A stretch of 64,000 nt of DNA from Sphingomonas sp. UNC305MFCol5.2 (lineage in GTDB: Bacteria > Pseudomonadota > Alphaproteobacteria > Sphingomonadales > Sphingomonadaceae): NCBI RefSeq assembly GCF_000712135.1, contig NZ_JOOE01000003.1:186001-250000 (forward strand), read 5' to 3'. The position numbers and the translations under genes are program-made. Under the pieces are notes generated by a model, which saw only the letters and a list, made by a program, of their open reading frames with translations, did not search any database and had not been told where the DNA came from. Shown here in pieces: positions 52,930 to 61,839 of the stretch; positions within the stretch are counted from its first letter, which is position 1, and every line of letters begins with the position of its first letter.

Positions 52930-55617
52930 TCAATCGTTCCACGTCCAGATGTGGCGGGTAATGTTGCTGCCGGGCGCGCCCTTCGATCCGATCGCGCTCA
53001 GCACGAAGCGTTGCCCGGCGCTGACCACGCTCGGTCCGCTGATCCGCGCGGTCGGACGGATCGACACCGGCCCGTCGGCGCGCGGGTCGAGCCCGCCCGA
53101 ACCCGCGACGAAATCGCCCTCGCCGACGATCGAGCGGCCCAGCCGCACCGCTTCGAAGGGCTCGGGCTGATCGAGCCACGAATCGATACCGACCAGGGAC
53201 GCAGCACCGACGATCAACGGCCGGCGTGCCTGATGCATGCTCGCCTCGACATGCGCCGGAACCGCGGCTTCGATCACATCCTTCAAGCGCGCCATTTCGT
53301 TACGGTCCTTCACCCCGCGGACCAGGACGAGCACGCGGTGCGCGAGCCGCGCGTAGAATTGTTGCACTGCCTGGGTATCGCCGCTCCGCGCGCGATCAAT
53401 CTCGGGCCTGAACAAGGAGAGCAGTTCCTGCCGCGCGACATCGCCGAGGATCAGCGTGTCGCCGACGAAGCTGTTGCCCGATTGAATCAGGCCGAGCGTC
53501 AACGGGTCCTCCTCCTCGTTGAGGTCGGTACCGAGGATCGTCGCAAAGGTGCGACGCAGGCGGAAACCCTCGACCACCACGATGCTGCCGCGCGTCACCG
53601 CGCCGCCCGTGAGCATCGTACACGAACCGCCCTGGGCCATGCCGAGCGCCAACGCGCGCGTCGCCGTGTCGCCGACCGTGGCGACGGCAAGTGCGCCCGG
53701 CGCGGGAGCACGATCATCGGGATGGATCCGCGCGCCCTGATAGAGGCGTCCGCCCGTGCCCAGCTCCAGCGCGGCGAGCAGCCCGCCCAACGTTCCGTTG
53801 AGTGCCGCGGTATAGGGCGCCGCGAGCAAGGCTTGGCGCGAGCGCTCGGCGCTGTCGGCGGGATCGATTGCAACGCCGATCCACCTGCCGATCCACGGCA
53901 ACGCGCTCGCGGGCGCCGCTGCGGGATCAGTCAGCAGCCACGATCCGGCGATACGCCCTTCGGTTTCGGTCAGCACGCCTTCGTAGAGGTGCAGCATCCG
54001 CTCGAGAAAGTCGTTGGGCGTCGCCGGTCCCGCCGCCGCCGCATCCGGGCCGCTGAGCGGCTCGCGATAAAAGGCCGGCAGGTACTGGTCCCGCCATGAC
54101 AAACGGTTGGCATAGACGCGCAGCGCGGCGAGCTCGGGCGTCGCCTGACTATCGCCTTCGAGCGTGACGTGCAGCCATAGATAGCGGCCGGTGACGCGGC
54201 GCACTTTGCGGCCGGTCTGTTGCAGCAACACGGTCCACAGTCCGGCGCGATTGGGCCGGGGAATGCAGCCCAGCGCGCTTTCGGCGAAGGGCACTTCGCT
54301 CCGCTGCGACACCCAGCTGGCGTTGGGAATGCCTTCGGCGCGCGCTGGGGCGATGCGATGCGGCGCCCAGCCCGGCGCCTGTGCCTCGCCCGGAAGCTTG
54401 GGCGGCGTGCGGCCTTCAGTAGCCAGCGCGTTGACCGTAATCGCGCCGCCATCGGGCACCGCCGCATCGGCATAGAGCCGATGCCACACGCACCCCGGCC
54501 TCCCGGCATCGATGGGCCCGATCATCACCGATCCACTGCGCGCAAATTTGGTGCCGGAAAGCGCGCGGAGCGGGCGCTCGACGGTCGCCACACCCGCCTC
54601 CGGATCGGCTAGATAACGCGGCACAGGAGCGAGGCTGTTGGCGAACTTCGCTTCGCTAGGGTTGATCAACGGATGAATTTGGCCGCTCGGTGTCGTGACA
54701 ACATCGGGCGTCGGCGCGCCCTCGATCGGGTAGAGGAAAGCCTGGCGCGCCGGCCTGTTGTTGTCGCCGGCCAGCACCGCGACCCGATCCTCGCCCACCC
54801 AGGCGAGCGAATAAGGGTAGCGCAGCCCCTCCAGCCGAAAGCGCCGCGCAAAGGCATTACCTTCGAGCGTGAGGATGCTGGCGTCCTCGCCCGGTTCCCA
54901 TGCCAGCAAGGCGAGCTTGCCGCCGACGGAAGCCGCCATCGCTACTATTTCATACTCGCTCCCCAGCGGCGCAGCCCGCGCGCGGATCAGCCGAGGCGGA
55001 TTGCGATTGGGCTCGACCGGGTCGAACCGTGTCGGATCTGCGTCGCGCAAGCCGGCAAACTGCAGAGGATAGCCCCGCGCCCGCCCCAACCGCCGGTGAA
55101 GCTTGTCGAACACCCAAACGCCGCCGCCGGCCATCGGCGCGATCAGATCCGCGCGAAAATCATCGCGCGCGATCCGAGCCGGGCGCCAGCGGTCGCGCAA
55201 GTCGCGCCAGGTGAGCGCACCGTCGCGGGCGATGTAGAGCACATCGTCGTCACCCAGCGCCAGATCACTCGCGCCGATCATGCTCGCCGGTTCGTCATAA
55301 GGCGGATCGAGATGGGGCGGGAACAGCTGGATCGTTCCCGGCGCGAAGCCCGAAGCCTGCACCGTCTTGCTGGTGCCGTCCCACCATGCAAAGCCGCCGA
55401 GCTGATCGGCGACCGGCGACGGCGCCGATGCCTGGGCGCGTGACCAGGTCTCGACTTCGGCCAACGCCGGCGCGGGCTGCCGCTCGGAGAGCAGGACGTG
55501 GCCGAACGCGTCCTTGAAATGGAGGCGGTCCGCGATGAAGGGGGGCTTGGCCGAAGGCGCCAGACCGAAGTCCGCGCGGCCGGCAAGCTCCCACATCGGC
55601 AGGCCGTTGACGTCCAT
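52930..55617 (-). CDS. gpI-like eCIS baseplate protein (Afp12-like)
   Basis: An 895-residue protein. The first 450 residues are beta-rich with propeller-like repeats (LALGDDDVLYIARDGALTWR). The phage tail protein I-type domain follows near residues 600-720: QYLPAFYREP, FLERMLHLYEGVLTETEGRI, ALPWIGRWIGVAID and TAALNGTLGGLLAALELGTG. The C-terminus is a PKD-like unit. In contractile tails this domain links baseplate wedges to fibres. It starts at 55617, overlapping the J-like stop as TGATG; longer upstream frames are antisense artefacts. Confidence 0.85.
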   Translation of the reverse strand: MDVNGLPMWELAGRADFGLAPSAKPPFIADRLHFKDAFGHVLLSERQPAPALAEVETWSRAQASAPSPVADQLGGFAWWDGTSKTVQASGFAPGTIQLFPPHLDPPYDEPASMIGASDLALGDDDVLYIARDGALTWRDLRDRWRPARIARDDFRADLIAPMAGGGVWVFDKLHRRLGRARGYPLQFAGLRDADPTRFDPVEPNRNPPRLIRARAAPLGSEYEIVAMAASVGGKLALLAWEPGEDASILTLEGNAFARRFRLEGLRYPYSLAWVGEDRVAVLAGDNNRPARQAFLYPIEGAPTPDVVTTPSGQIHPLINPSEAKFANSLAPVPRYLADPEAGVATVERPLRALSGTKFARSGSVMIGPIDAGRPGCVWHRLYADAAVPDGGAITVNALATEGRTPPKLPGEAQAPGWAPHRIAPARAEGIPNASWVSQRSEVPFAESALGCIPRPNRAGLWTVLLQQTGRKVRRVTGRYLWLHVTLEGDSQATPELAALRVYANRLSWRDQYLPAFYREPLSGPDAAAAGPATPNDFLERMLHLYEGVLTETEGRIAGSWLLTDPAAAPASALPWIGRWIGVAIDPADSAERSRQALLAAPYTAALNGTLGGLLAALELGTGGRLYQGARIHPDDRAPAPGALAVATVGDTATRALALGMAQGGSCTMLTGGAVTRGSIVVVEGFRLRRTFATILGTDLNEEEDPLTLGLIQSGNSFVGDTLILGDVARQELLSLFRPEIDRARSGDTQAVQQFYARLAHRVLVLVRGVKDRNEMARLKDVIEAAVPAHVEASMHQARRPLIVGAASLVGIDSWLDQPEPFEAVRLGRSIVGEGDFVAGSGGLDPRADGPVSIRPTARISGPSVVSAGQRFVLSAIGSKGAPGSNITRHIWTWND

Positions 55618-57830
55618 CAGCACAGCTCCGGTACGACGGGAATGGCGAGACCGCCGGCGCCGCTGCCCGCGCCCTCGGCGCCCGGCGGCAGACTGGTCGA
55701 CGAAGTGCTGCCGACGCCCACCGAGAGCATCGCCAACTCGGGCAATTGCCAAGGCGAGAGCGTGATCAGCCCGCGCCCGGTGCGATCCTCGGCAACTGGC
55801 ACCCAATTGCGCCCGCGCGTCGACCGTTGGAACAGCCGCACCGGCGCGACGCTGCGTACCCCCGGTACCCGCGCGATCGCGGTTTCGATCAGTCGGTCGT
55901 CGAGCGCGCGGCCCAGCGGCCAACCCTGGCCGTCAGGGCCGCCGGGCGCGAGCGGCCAGAGATGGCGGCGAATCACTTCGGAAACCATGTCGAGCACTGC
56001 GTCGCGCTGGTTCGAATCGACCAGCTCGACCGCCGCGGTGACGCCCACCGGCACATATTCGGGGGCGATGACGTAGAGCTCTGTGGCGAGCGGCCGGCGC
56101 GAATCGAGCCACGAATAGACGCTTTCGAGCATCGTTCGGTCGGCGCGCGGGCACGGTTTCGCCGTGCCGGCGCGTTGCGGCACGACCATGACCGAAACCA
56201 CTCCCGGAATGTCCCCCCGCCGCTGTTGCGGCTTGAACCGTTCGAGCACTTCGACTCGCGCCACTGGCACTCCCGGGGTACGCAACGCGAGTTCCTTAAT
56301 GTCGCTTTTGGTCACGGCGCGGCCGCCGTGCCGTATCATCGCCGGGATACGCGCCTCGGCCTCCTCGATCCGTTCGGCGTCGATTCCGCCGGTCAGCGGC
56401 AGCGGCTGATTGAGCTTGAGCTTGGGCGCCCCGGCTGGCGCGGCGAGGCCCTTGAGCGCGCCTGGCGGGATATTGCCTTGCGACCCGCCGCCGGCGCGCA
56501 TCGTCACCACCTGTATGGCGCGGCCCGGCGCCGGCACCGCGCCGCGCACACCGCTGCCGAAGCGGATCACTCCGGCTTCGCTGTCGAGACTGTAGACGCG
56601 CTCGCCGCGTCCCGCCGCCTCCACGTCGGGGACCTGGCGCCAGGGGCGCATCCCCTCTTCCTCCTCGACCTCGATGATCAGGCTGGCCGGATCGACCGAG
56701 TTCGTGCCGAGCGGATAGCTCTGGCCCGAGCTGCCGGTGCCGCGGCCGATCTGCTGCCGGCCGAGCGTCTGCATCTGCTCGACCATGCCGGCATTGGCGC
56801 CGGCCCAAGAGAGCTTGAACGAGGTCAGGCGCGCTTCTGGCAGCGGGCGGAGGCGTAGCCAGGCGACGATGCGGCCCGCCGTCGCCGGATCATCGATCCG
56901 CGGCGGACGATCACCGATGCCGGCATTGATATCGGCCAGCACGTCGTTGGTCGGCACGGCGAAATCATCGGCTCCCGGCAGCAGCACCCGCGTGGTGCCC
57001 GGGCGGATCAGCCCGCCGGTGCCGTCGGCGAGGATTTCGAGCGGGACATACTGATCGCCGCCGCCCTGCCCTGTGCAAATTTCCCACACGCAGGGTATCG
57101 GCGCGCGCGCCGAAATCGCCTCGAGCGTGCCGGGCATGGTGATCGCCGGCGCCAGCCCGAGGGTCAGCGCGACACGGCGATTGTCGTCGCCTCCGCCCAG
57201 CATCTTGGTCACCTTCTGGACTAGGGCGGCGTCGGGGGTCGCAGCTAGCAACGCCATCCATAGGCAGCCATCGATGCTGTCATGGACGAAATCGCGCCCC
57301 GCGGGCTCGGCCGCGCCGTCGACGAACACAGGGGTGGTGATATAGGCAGTCGGGGTGCCCGGCGCGGTGTAGAGCTGGCGCAGATCAGCGACGAGATCCG
57401 CGAGCCCCGCGCTCTCGCGCGCGTCAGGCCGGCGCTTGAGATAGCAGCGCCCCGTCACCGGCTGGACGCTGAGCTCGGCGAGCAACTCGAAATTCACCGG
57501 TTTGGCTATCGCCGAACGCATCGGCAGTACCACCCCGGTGCTCGCCAGCGGATCGTCGATGACCACTTCGACCAGCCCGCCCGCCGGCTCGGCGGCGCGC
57601 ATCTGCTGGCCAAGCAGGCGCAGGAAGGCGAGCCGCTGGCGTTCGGGAATCAGATTGGCGCGATAGAGGATGGTATCCCCCAGCCAAGCGAACAGATCGA
57701 CCAAGGTCCGCCCCGGATCGCCTTCGCGCGCGTCGGTCCATTCGGGGGTGTGCGCCGGGATACGGCGAACCAGATCGGCGACGAGATCGTCGAAGCTGCG
57801 ATCGTCTAGGGCGGGAGGGCGGATGGGCAT
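55617..57830 (-). CDS. Baseplate J-like protein (Afp11-like)
   Basis: A 737-residue baseplate wedge protein of the J/gp6 type. It opens with DRSFDDLVADLVRRIPAHTP and LVDLFAWLGDTILYRANLIP, the usual N-terminus of the family. Later come GRGERVYSLDSEAGVIRFGSGVRG and ELALRTPGVPVARVEV, and a C-terminal barrel-like region. It lies between gp25 and gpI homologues, the standard order, and both junctions are one-base TGATG overlaps. Confidence 0.9.
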   Translation of the reverse strand: MPIRPPALDDRSFDDLVADLVRRIPAHTPEWTDAREGDPGRTLVDLFAWLGDTILYRANLIPERQRLAFLRLLGQQMRAAEPAGGLVEVVIDDPLASTGVVLPMRSAIAKPVNFELLAELSVQPVTGRCYLKRRPDARESAGLADLVADLRQLYTAPGTPTAYITTPVFVDGAAEPAGRDFVHDSIDGCLWMALLAATPDAALVQKVTKMLGGGDDNRRVALTLGLAPAITMPGTLEAISARAPIPCVWEICTGQGGGDQYVPLEILADGTGGLIRPGTTRVLLPGADDFAVPTNDVLADINAGIGDRPPRIDDPATAGRIVAWLRLRPLPEARLTSFKLSWAGANAGMVEQMQTLGRQQIGRGTGSSGQSYPLGTNSVDPASLIIEVEEEEGMRPWRQVPDVEAAGRGERVYSLDSEAGVIRFGSGVRGAVPAPGRAIQVVTMRAGGGSQGNIPPGALKGLAAPAGAPKLKLNQPLPLTGGIDAERIEEAEARIPAMIRHGGRAVTKSDIKELALRTPGVPVARVEVLERFKPQQRRGDIPGVVSVMVVPQRAGTAKPCPRADRTMLESVYSWLDSRRPLATELYVIAPEYVPVGVTAAVELVDSNQRDAVLDMVSEVIRRHLWPLAPGGPDGQGWPLGRALDDRLIETAIARVPGVRSVAPVRLFQRSTRGRNWVPVAEDRTGRGLITLSPWQLPELAMLSVGVGSTSSTSLPPGAEGAGSGAGGLAIPVVPELC

Positions 57831-58249
57831 CAGGCACTCCCCACGGGGACGCGCGCCGCGATCTGCCCGGACGAGCCGGTCGCGCGAATGCGGTACGCGA
57901 TGGTGACGATCAGCTCGCGCGGATCGTCGGCGGCGACCGCCGAGACTCGATCGAGCAGGATACGCGGCTCCCAGGCGCCGACCGCCGCGGCGATCTGCGC
58001 CTGGATGCGCGCGCGCACTTCGGTGGTGTTTGCCTGATGGATCAGCTCTTCGAGCCCCGCCCCGAATTCCGGGCGCATCAATTGCTCGCCGGGCGCGGTG
58101 CGCAGCACACATTCGATGCGCTGACGGATCGACGCTTCGAGATCGGGCCAACCGAGCCGCCCGTCGCCATCGGGCACCGGCATTAGCGGCCAGCCGATCG
58201 CCGGACGGATGTCAGCGCCGCGCGAGGAGGTGAGGATCGGCCCGCTCAT
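57830..58249 (-). CDS. GPW/gp25-family baseplate protein (Afp9-like)
   Basis: A 139-residue gp25-like wedge protein. The family signature is visible as ASIRQRIECVLRTAPGEQLM, then RPEFGAGLEELI and the final strands LIVTIAYRIRATGSSGQIAA. This is one of the most conserved parts of contractile tails. It begins at 58249, where the ATG overlaps the upstream stop as ATGA. Confidence 0.92.
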   Translation of the reverse strand: MSGPILTSSRGADIRPAIGWPLMPVPDGDGRLGWPDLEASIRQRIECVLRTAPGEQLMRPEFGAGLEELIHQANTTEVRARIQAQIAAAVGAWEPRILLDRVSAVAADDPRELIVTIAYRIRATGSSGQIAARVPVGSA

Positions 58250-59892
58250 GTGTCGCTCTCCTCGGGCGGCGCCGGCATTGGGATCGGCAGGCAGATCTTT
58301 ATGAACATCATCCAGCGGAGAAACAGGTCGAATAGCCCGAGGAAGATGTTGAGTACGATGAACGCGCACAGAGTGATGATCGGGATCGAGAAGCTGCAGA
58401 TGAAGCCGAGCGACGGACCGCTGGTCTTGCCGTCGCCGTCGGCGAGCTTTTTCAAGTCGCCGTTGAGCATGTTGGCGATCGCCGGCGGCATCTCGAAAGA
58501 TACGTTGGGCTTGACCCTTTTGAGCTGCGACATGTCGGGCAGCTTGATCTTGACGCCTGGCCCGTCGCCGTCCCACCACGGCAGCACGCGGAAGCGCTCG
58601 CTGGCCGCGCTCCACACCAGTTTCTCCGCACAGCCTTCATGCCCGCGCACGCGGACAAACCCGCGCACCACGAACTGATCGGTTACGACCTCGAACTTGC
58701 CGGGGGAGCCGGCGAGATCGGCATGCCGCCGCGATAGGCAATTGAGCGCTGCCTGAGTCAGCCGATTGCCAAGATTGGTGTCGATCCGAGGCCATTCGAG
58801 CGGCATCTTGAGCGCGTCGTTAGCATTGGGCTCGCGATCGATCAGGATCTTCACTGCCTTGGTGGCGAAGGTCGCGGCGTCGGTGCTGCTGGTGACGCGA
58901 TTGCCACTCTTGGTCAGCGGAAGGGGGATCGTCTTCAACAGCGCCATCATCGCGCGCGCCTCGGCGCTGGTCCCGAAGGCGTCGAGTTCGACGCTCAATT
59001 GCTGGAGGAAGATGCCGAGCGCGTTGATCTGTCCCTGGTCGGCAGGCCGCGCAGTGCCGTCTGGGCGCTTGCCCGCGGGCTCGAGCGCATTCCACTTGCG
59101 GCGGAGCGCCTGCCCGGGACGCGGCAAGCTGGTCGGCGCCCGCGGCTTGAGGAATTCGGAGAGATGCCCGACCAGGTCGATGCGCGCCTGACCCGACATG
59201 CCGGCATAATTGATCGGCGTCGGCGGTGCCGAGCTGCGCGTGCTGTCGCCGACCGGGATCACTCCGAACAGGATTGTCCGTCCGAGCTTCGCGCAGATAT
59301 CGGGCGGAACGAGATGCAACGGCAGCACGTCTTCGTGGAATTGCGGCTTGACCCTGCGCGCGGCGACCAGCGCGCGCGCGGCGCGATTGGCGGCGTGGAA
59401 CGCCTGATCACCGCGTACCCCGGGGTCGGCATCGGGATCGGGGATCAAGGTCCAGCCGGCGATCGAACGTGGCGCCTTCATCCAGCCGTCCCAGCGACTG
59501 CCATGGACGCGGCGGATCACCATGCCCTTGTCGGCGAGCTTCTTCGGGTCGATCCGCGGCGAGCCCGGCTGGCGGCAGAATACTTCGAACAGCACGATCT
59601 GCGCCTTGCGATGCGTCGGCAGACCGAGTTCGAGCACGTGATCGCTCTGGCCGCGGCGCACACCGTGCATAGCCGCCAGCGTGGTCCGCCAGTCGTCGGC
59701 GGAGAGCTGATCGAACAAGGCCTCGACGAAATTATCGATCGGCGCGGTGGCGATCAGCGTGGTTGCGCCACCGCCGCCGAGCGGCCGAATCACGATGTCA
59801 TGCGCCTGTTGCGGCGGCAGCTGGCGCGCCAGACGGCGCGCCACCGCGGGGTGCGGGCGCGTCGGCGCAGGGAGGAGCGTGGGCGTCACCAT
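58246..59892 (-). CDS. Unknown eCIS protein with C-terminal hydrophobic segment
   Basis: A 548-residue protein between the spike and gp25 genes. The N-terminal part is mixed alpha/beta (VIRPLGGGGATTLIATAPID, then WRTTLAAMHGVRRGQSDHVL), and the middle is helical (LGIFLQQLSVELDAFGTSAE). It ends in a hydrophobic stretch, IITLCAFIVLNIFLGLFDLF, then a second, LRWMMFIKICLPIPM (about residues 500-540). I recognise no family. Membrane-like segments are unexpected in a soluble particle gene. Its slot is where the tip/PAAR gene usually is. It starts at 59892, with a seven-base overlap. Confidence 0.65.
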   Translation of the reverse strand: MVTPTLLPAPTRPHPAVARRLARQLPPQQAHDIVIRPLGGGGATTLIATAPIDNFVEALFDQLSADDWRTTLAAMHGVRRGQSDHVLELGLPTHRKAQIVLFEVFCRQPGSPRIDPKKLADKGMVIRRVHGSRWDGWMKAPRSIAGWTLIPDPDADPGVRGDQAFHAANRAARALVAARRVKPQFHEDVLPLHLVPPDICAKLGRTILFGVIPVGDSTRSSAPPTPINYAGMSGQARIDLVGHLSEFLKPRAPTSLPRPGQALRRKWNALEPAGKRPDGTARPADQGQINALGIFLQQLSVELDAFGTSAEARAMMALLKTIPLPLTKSGNRVTSSTDAATFATKAVKILIDREPNANDALKMPLEWPRIDTNLGNRLTQAALNCLSRRHADLAGSPGKFEVVTDQFVVRGFVRVRGHEGCAEKLVWSAASERFRVLPWWDGDGPGVKIKLPDMSQLKRVKPNVSFEMPPAIANMLNGDLKKLADGDGKTSGPSLGFICSFSIPIITLCAFIVLNIFLGLFDLFLRWMMFIKICLPIPMPAPPEESDT

Positions 59893-60569
59893 ACATTCCC
59901 CGCGCCTGGCGAGTAGCTCGACGATACCACGGAGCTGGCGATCAGCGTGTTGCACTGCACCGTGCCCGAAAAGGTCGCCATGCTGGTGTTGACGCTCACC
60001 GAACTGGCAGTGACTGTGACGGTCGACGCCTGGACCTCGCATTGCGACGATGTCTGGATCGACACGCCCGACGTACTCATCTCGAACGTGTTGCCGGCGA
60101 CTTCGAGCTTGATCGAGCCACCGGCCTGATCGGTCAGCGTCGCCCTGGCACCGGCGGGCGTCTCGATTTCGACCATTTCCTGACCCGCGGATTCCTCGAC
60201 GATCGCGATGCGCGTGCCGTTCTTGCCGCAGATCGCCCAGCGATCGACGGCGTTGCCCGGCAAAGTCTCGGGGATACCGGTCGCGCCGTTCCACAAGGTG
60301 CCGATCACGATCGGGTTGGTGGTGTCGCCGGCGAGGAACTGGACGATCACTTCGCAGCCCACATCGGGAATGAAGAAGGCACCGTAATTATCCCCGGCGA
60401 AGGGCACCGCGACGCGCGCCCAGATCGGCGCCTCGCCTTCGGGATCGGCCGACAGCAACTGGACCTGCACCCGCGACTGGGACTGCGGGTCCTGCACCGA
60501 GACAACCTTGGCTATATGCGCGCCCGAAAGCCATTGCGCCGGCGCGGGGAAGAGCCCCACGGGGTTCAT
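59886..60569 (-). CDS. Spike protein, gpV/gp5 OB-fold type
   Basis: A 227-residue spike protein. The OB-fold domain has SVQDPQSQSRVQVQLLSADP, WARVAVPFAGDNYGAFFIPD and GCEVIVQFLAGDTTNPIVIG (residues about 20-95). After it the sequence becomes a repetitive beta-helix-type stalk (VTVTASSVSVNTSMATFSGT). Together with the upstream gpD-like hub it forms a split VgrG/Afp8 equivalent. It starts at 60569 with an ATGA overlap. Confidence 0.9.
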   Translation of the reverse strand: MNPVGLFPAPAQWLSGAHIAKVVSVQDPQSQSRVQVQLLSADPEGEAPIWARVAVPFAGDNYGAFFIPDVGCEVIVQFLAGDTTNPIVIGTLWNGATGIPETLPGNAVDRWAICGKNGTRIAIVEESAGQEMVEIETPAGARATLTDQAGGSIKLEVAGNTFEMSTSGVSIQTSSQCEVQASTVTVTASSVSVNTSMATFSGTVQCNTLIASSVVSSSYSPGAGNVW

Positions 60570-61654
60570 GCCGGGTCTCCCAGATAGGCACATTCGGCCT
60601 CAAAATCGGTGCGGTAGCCGTCGCTGCGGTCATAATGGTGTACTGCGCGGGTGACGGCATATTGATTGGCGAAGCGCGGGTTGAGCCCGGCGAGTTCGAC
60701 CCAGCTGCCGACGCGCAGCTGCCCATTGCCCTGCGCGGTACCGAAGGCGCGGACGAAGGCCCGGGCACGGCGCTCGCATTCGGTTTGCGCGATCGCCTGC
60801 GCATCGCCGCTGGTCATCGGCCCGAATCGACCGAGATGGAGGCTGACGCGCGAGAATTTGGCCGAGAGCGTGTCGGCGCCGCTTTTGCCAGCACCAGGGC
60901 CGTACCCCCCCGCCGGCTTAGTCTCGTTGACCGCGTCGCCGCTCTTCGGATCGAAGCTGGCGATGCGGATTTCACTCACTTGCTCGGAAATGTCGGCAGT
61001 AACTCGGCAGGCGAGCAAGGTCGAACCCGCCTGCAGCGGCACAAGCGTGCGGCGGTCCTTGCCCTTGCGCCCGACCTGCAGCTTGGCGGCGACGATCTGC
61101 ATGTCGCAATCGAAGCGATCGAGGATGCGGCGCAGGAAAGCGAGATCGGTCTCGTCGGTTTGCAGCCAGTCGCGCGCAATGGTGTCAACGCCATCGCGGA
61201 CCTCCGGGGCGAGGCCGTAATCGCGGGCGATTGCCTTGACGACATCGCCCAGCGCCTGCTGTTCGAACAGCCTGGTCTTGCGCTTGCGGCGAAGCGGGAA
61301 CAGCCGGTCCTCGGCGAGCACCGTGAGCAAGGGTGGCGCATTCTCGCGGATCTCAGCCTCGAGCCCGGTGATCTGGCCATCGAAGATTTCCGCCGCGCCG
61401 CGTTCGGCTGGGCCGGCGAACAAACGGATCCCGGCACCCAAATCAAGCGGTGAGCCGCTGCCCGAGGCAAAGGTCACCGTGCCATCGGCGACTCCAGCCG
61501 CGTCGATCACCACCAGCTCGAGGCTGGTCATCCCGCCTGGCCCCTCGATCATGCGGAACCGTTCCAGGTTCGGCGCGATCGACGGATAGTCCATCCCGCC
61601 GATTTCCAGCGTCGGCACGAAGCTCAGCAGGCTCTGGGGGTCGTCGAGCGCCAT
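60566..61654 (-). CDS. gpD-like hub protein (late control D type)
   Basis: A 362-residue hub protein of the phage late-control D type, equivalent to the N-terminal part of VgrG. Typical stretches are IFDGQITGLEAEIRENAPPL, TVLAEDRLFPLRRKRKTRLF, LGDVVKAIARDYGLAPEV and DWLQTDETDLAFLRRILDRF. The C-terminal half ends with LRVGSWVELAGLNPRFANQY. It should form the ring that carries the gpV-like spike at the tail tip. One base separates it from the 57-residue gene upstream. Confidence 0.88.
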   Translation of the reverse strand: MALDDPQSLLSFVPTLEIGGMDYPSIAPNLERFRMIEGPGGMTSLELVVIDAAGVADGTVTFASGSGSPLDLGAGIRLFAGPAERGAAEIFDGQITGLEAEIRENAPPLLTVLAEDRLFPLRRKRKTRLFEQQALGDVVKAIARDYGLAPEVRDGVDTIARDWLQTDETDLAFLRRILDRFDCDMQIVAAKLQVGRKGKDRRTLVPLQAGSTLLACRVTADISEQVSEIRIASFDPKSGDAVNETKPAGGYGPGAGKSGADTLSAKFSRVSLHLGRFGPMTSGDAQAIAQTECERRARAFVRAFGTAQGNGQLRVGSWVELAGLNPRFANQYAVTRAVHHYDRSDGYRTDFEAECAYLGDPA

Positions 61655-61655
61655 G

Positions 61656-61829
61656 TCAGTCCGCCCACAGCCGCTCGATGCGGTGCTGCCGGCGCCGCAT
61701 CGCATGTTCGAGCCGGTCCATGTCGACGTCGCGCGCCAGCCCGGCCGCAGCGCCGCCGCTCGCGGACGCGGGTGCGGGCGCGGCGGCTGCAGCCACTTCG
61801 CTCGTCATCTCTTCCACGATCACGCCCAT
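61656..61829 (-). CDS. Small eCIS protein (57 aa)
   Basis: A 57-residue frame with AAGGG as ribosome-binding site, starting MGVIVEEMTSEVAAAAAP and ending in a charged helix (MDRLEHAMRRRQHRIERLW). It fits exactly between the tube/LysM protein (10-base gap) and the hub gene (1-base gap), so it is very likely translated. Small proteins at this place occur in several contractile-tail loci; I cannot assign a family. Confidence 0.65.
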   Translation of the reverse strand: MGVIVEEMTSEVAAAAAPAPASASGGAAAGLARDVDMDRLEHAMRRRQHRIERLWAD

Positions 61830-61839
61830 CTCGAACCCT

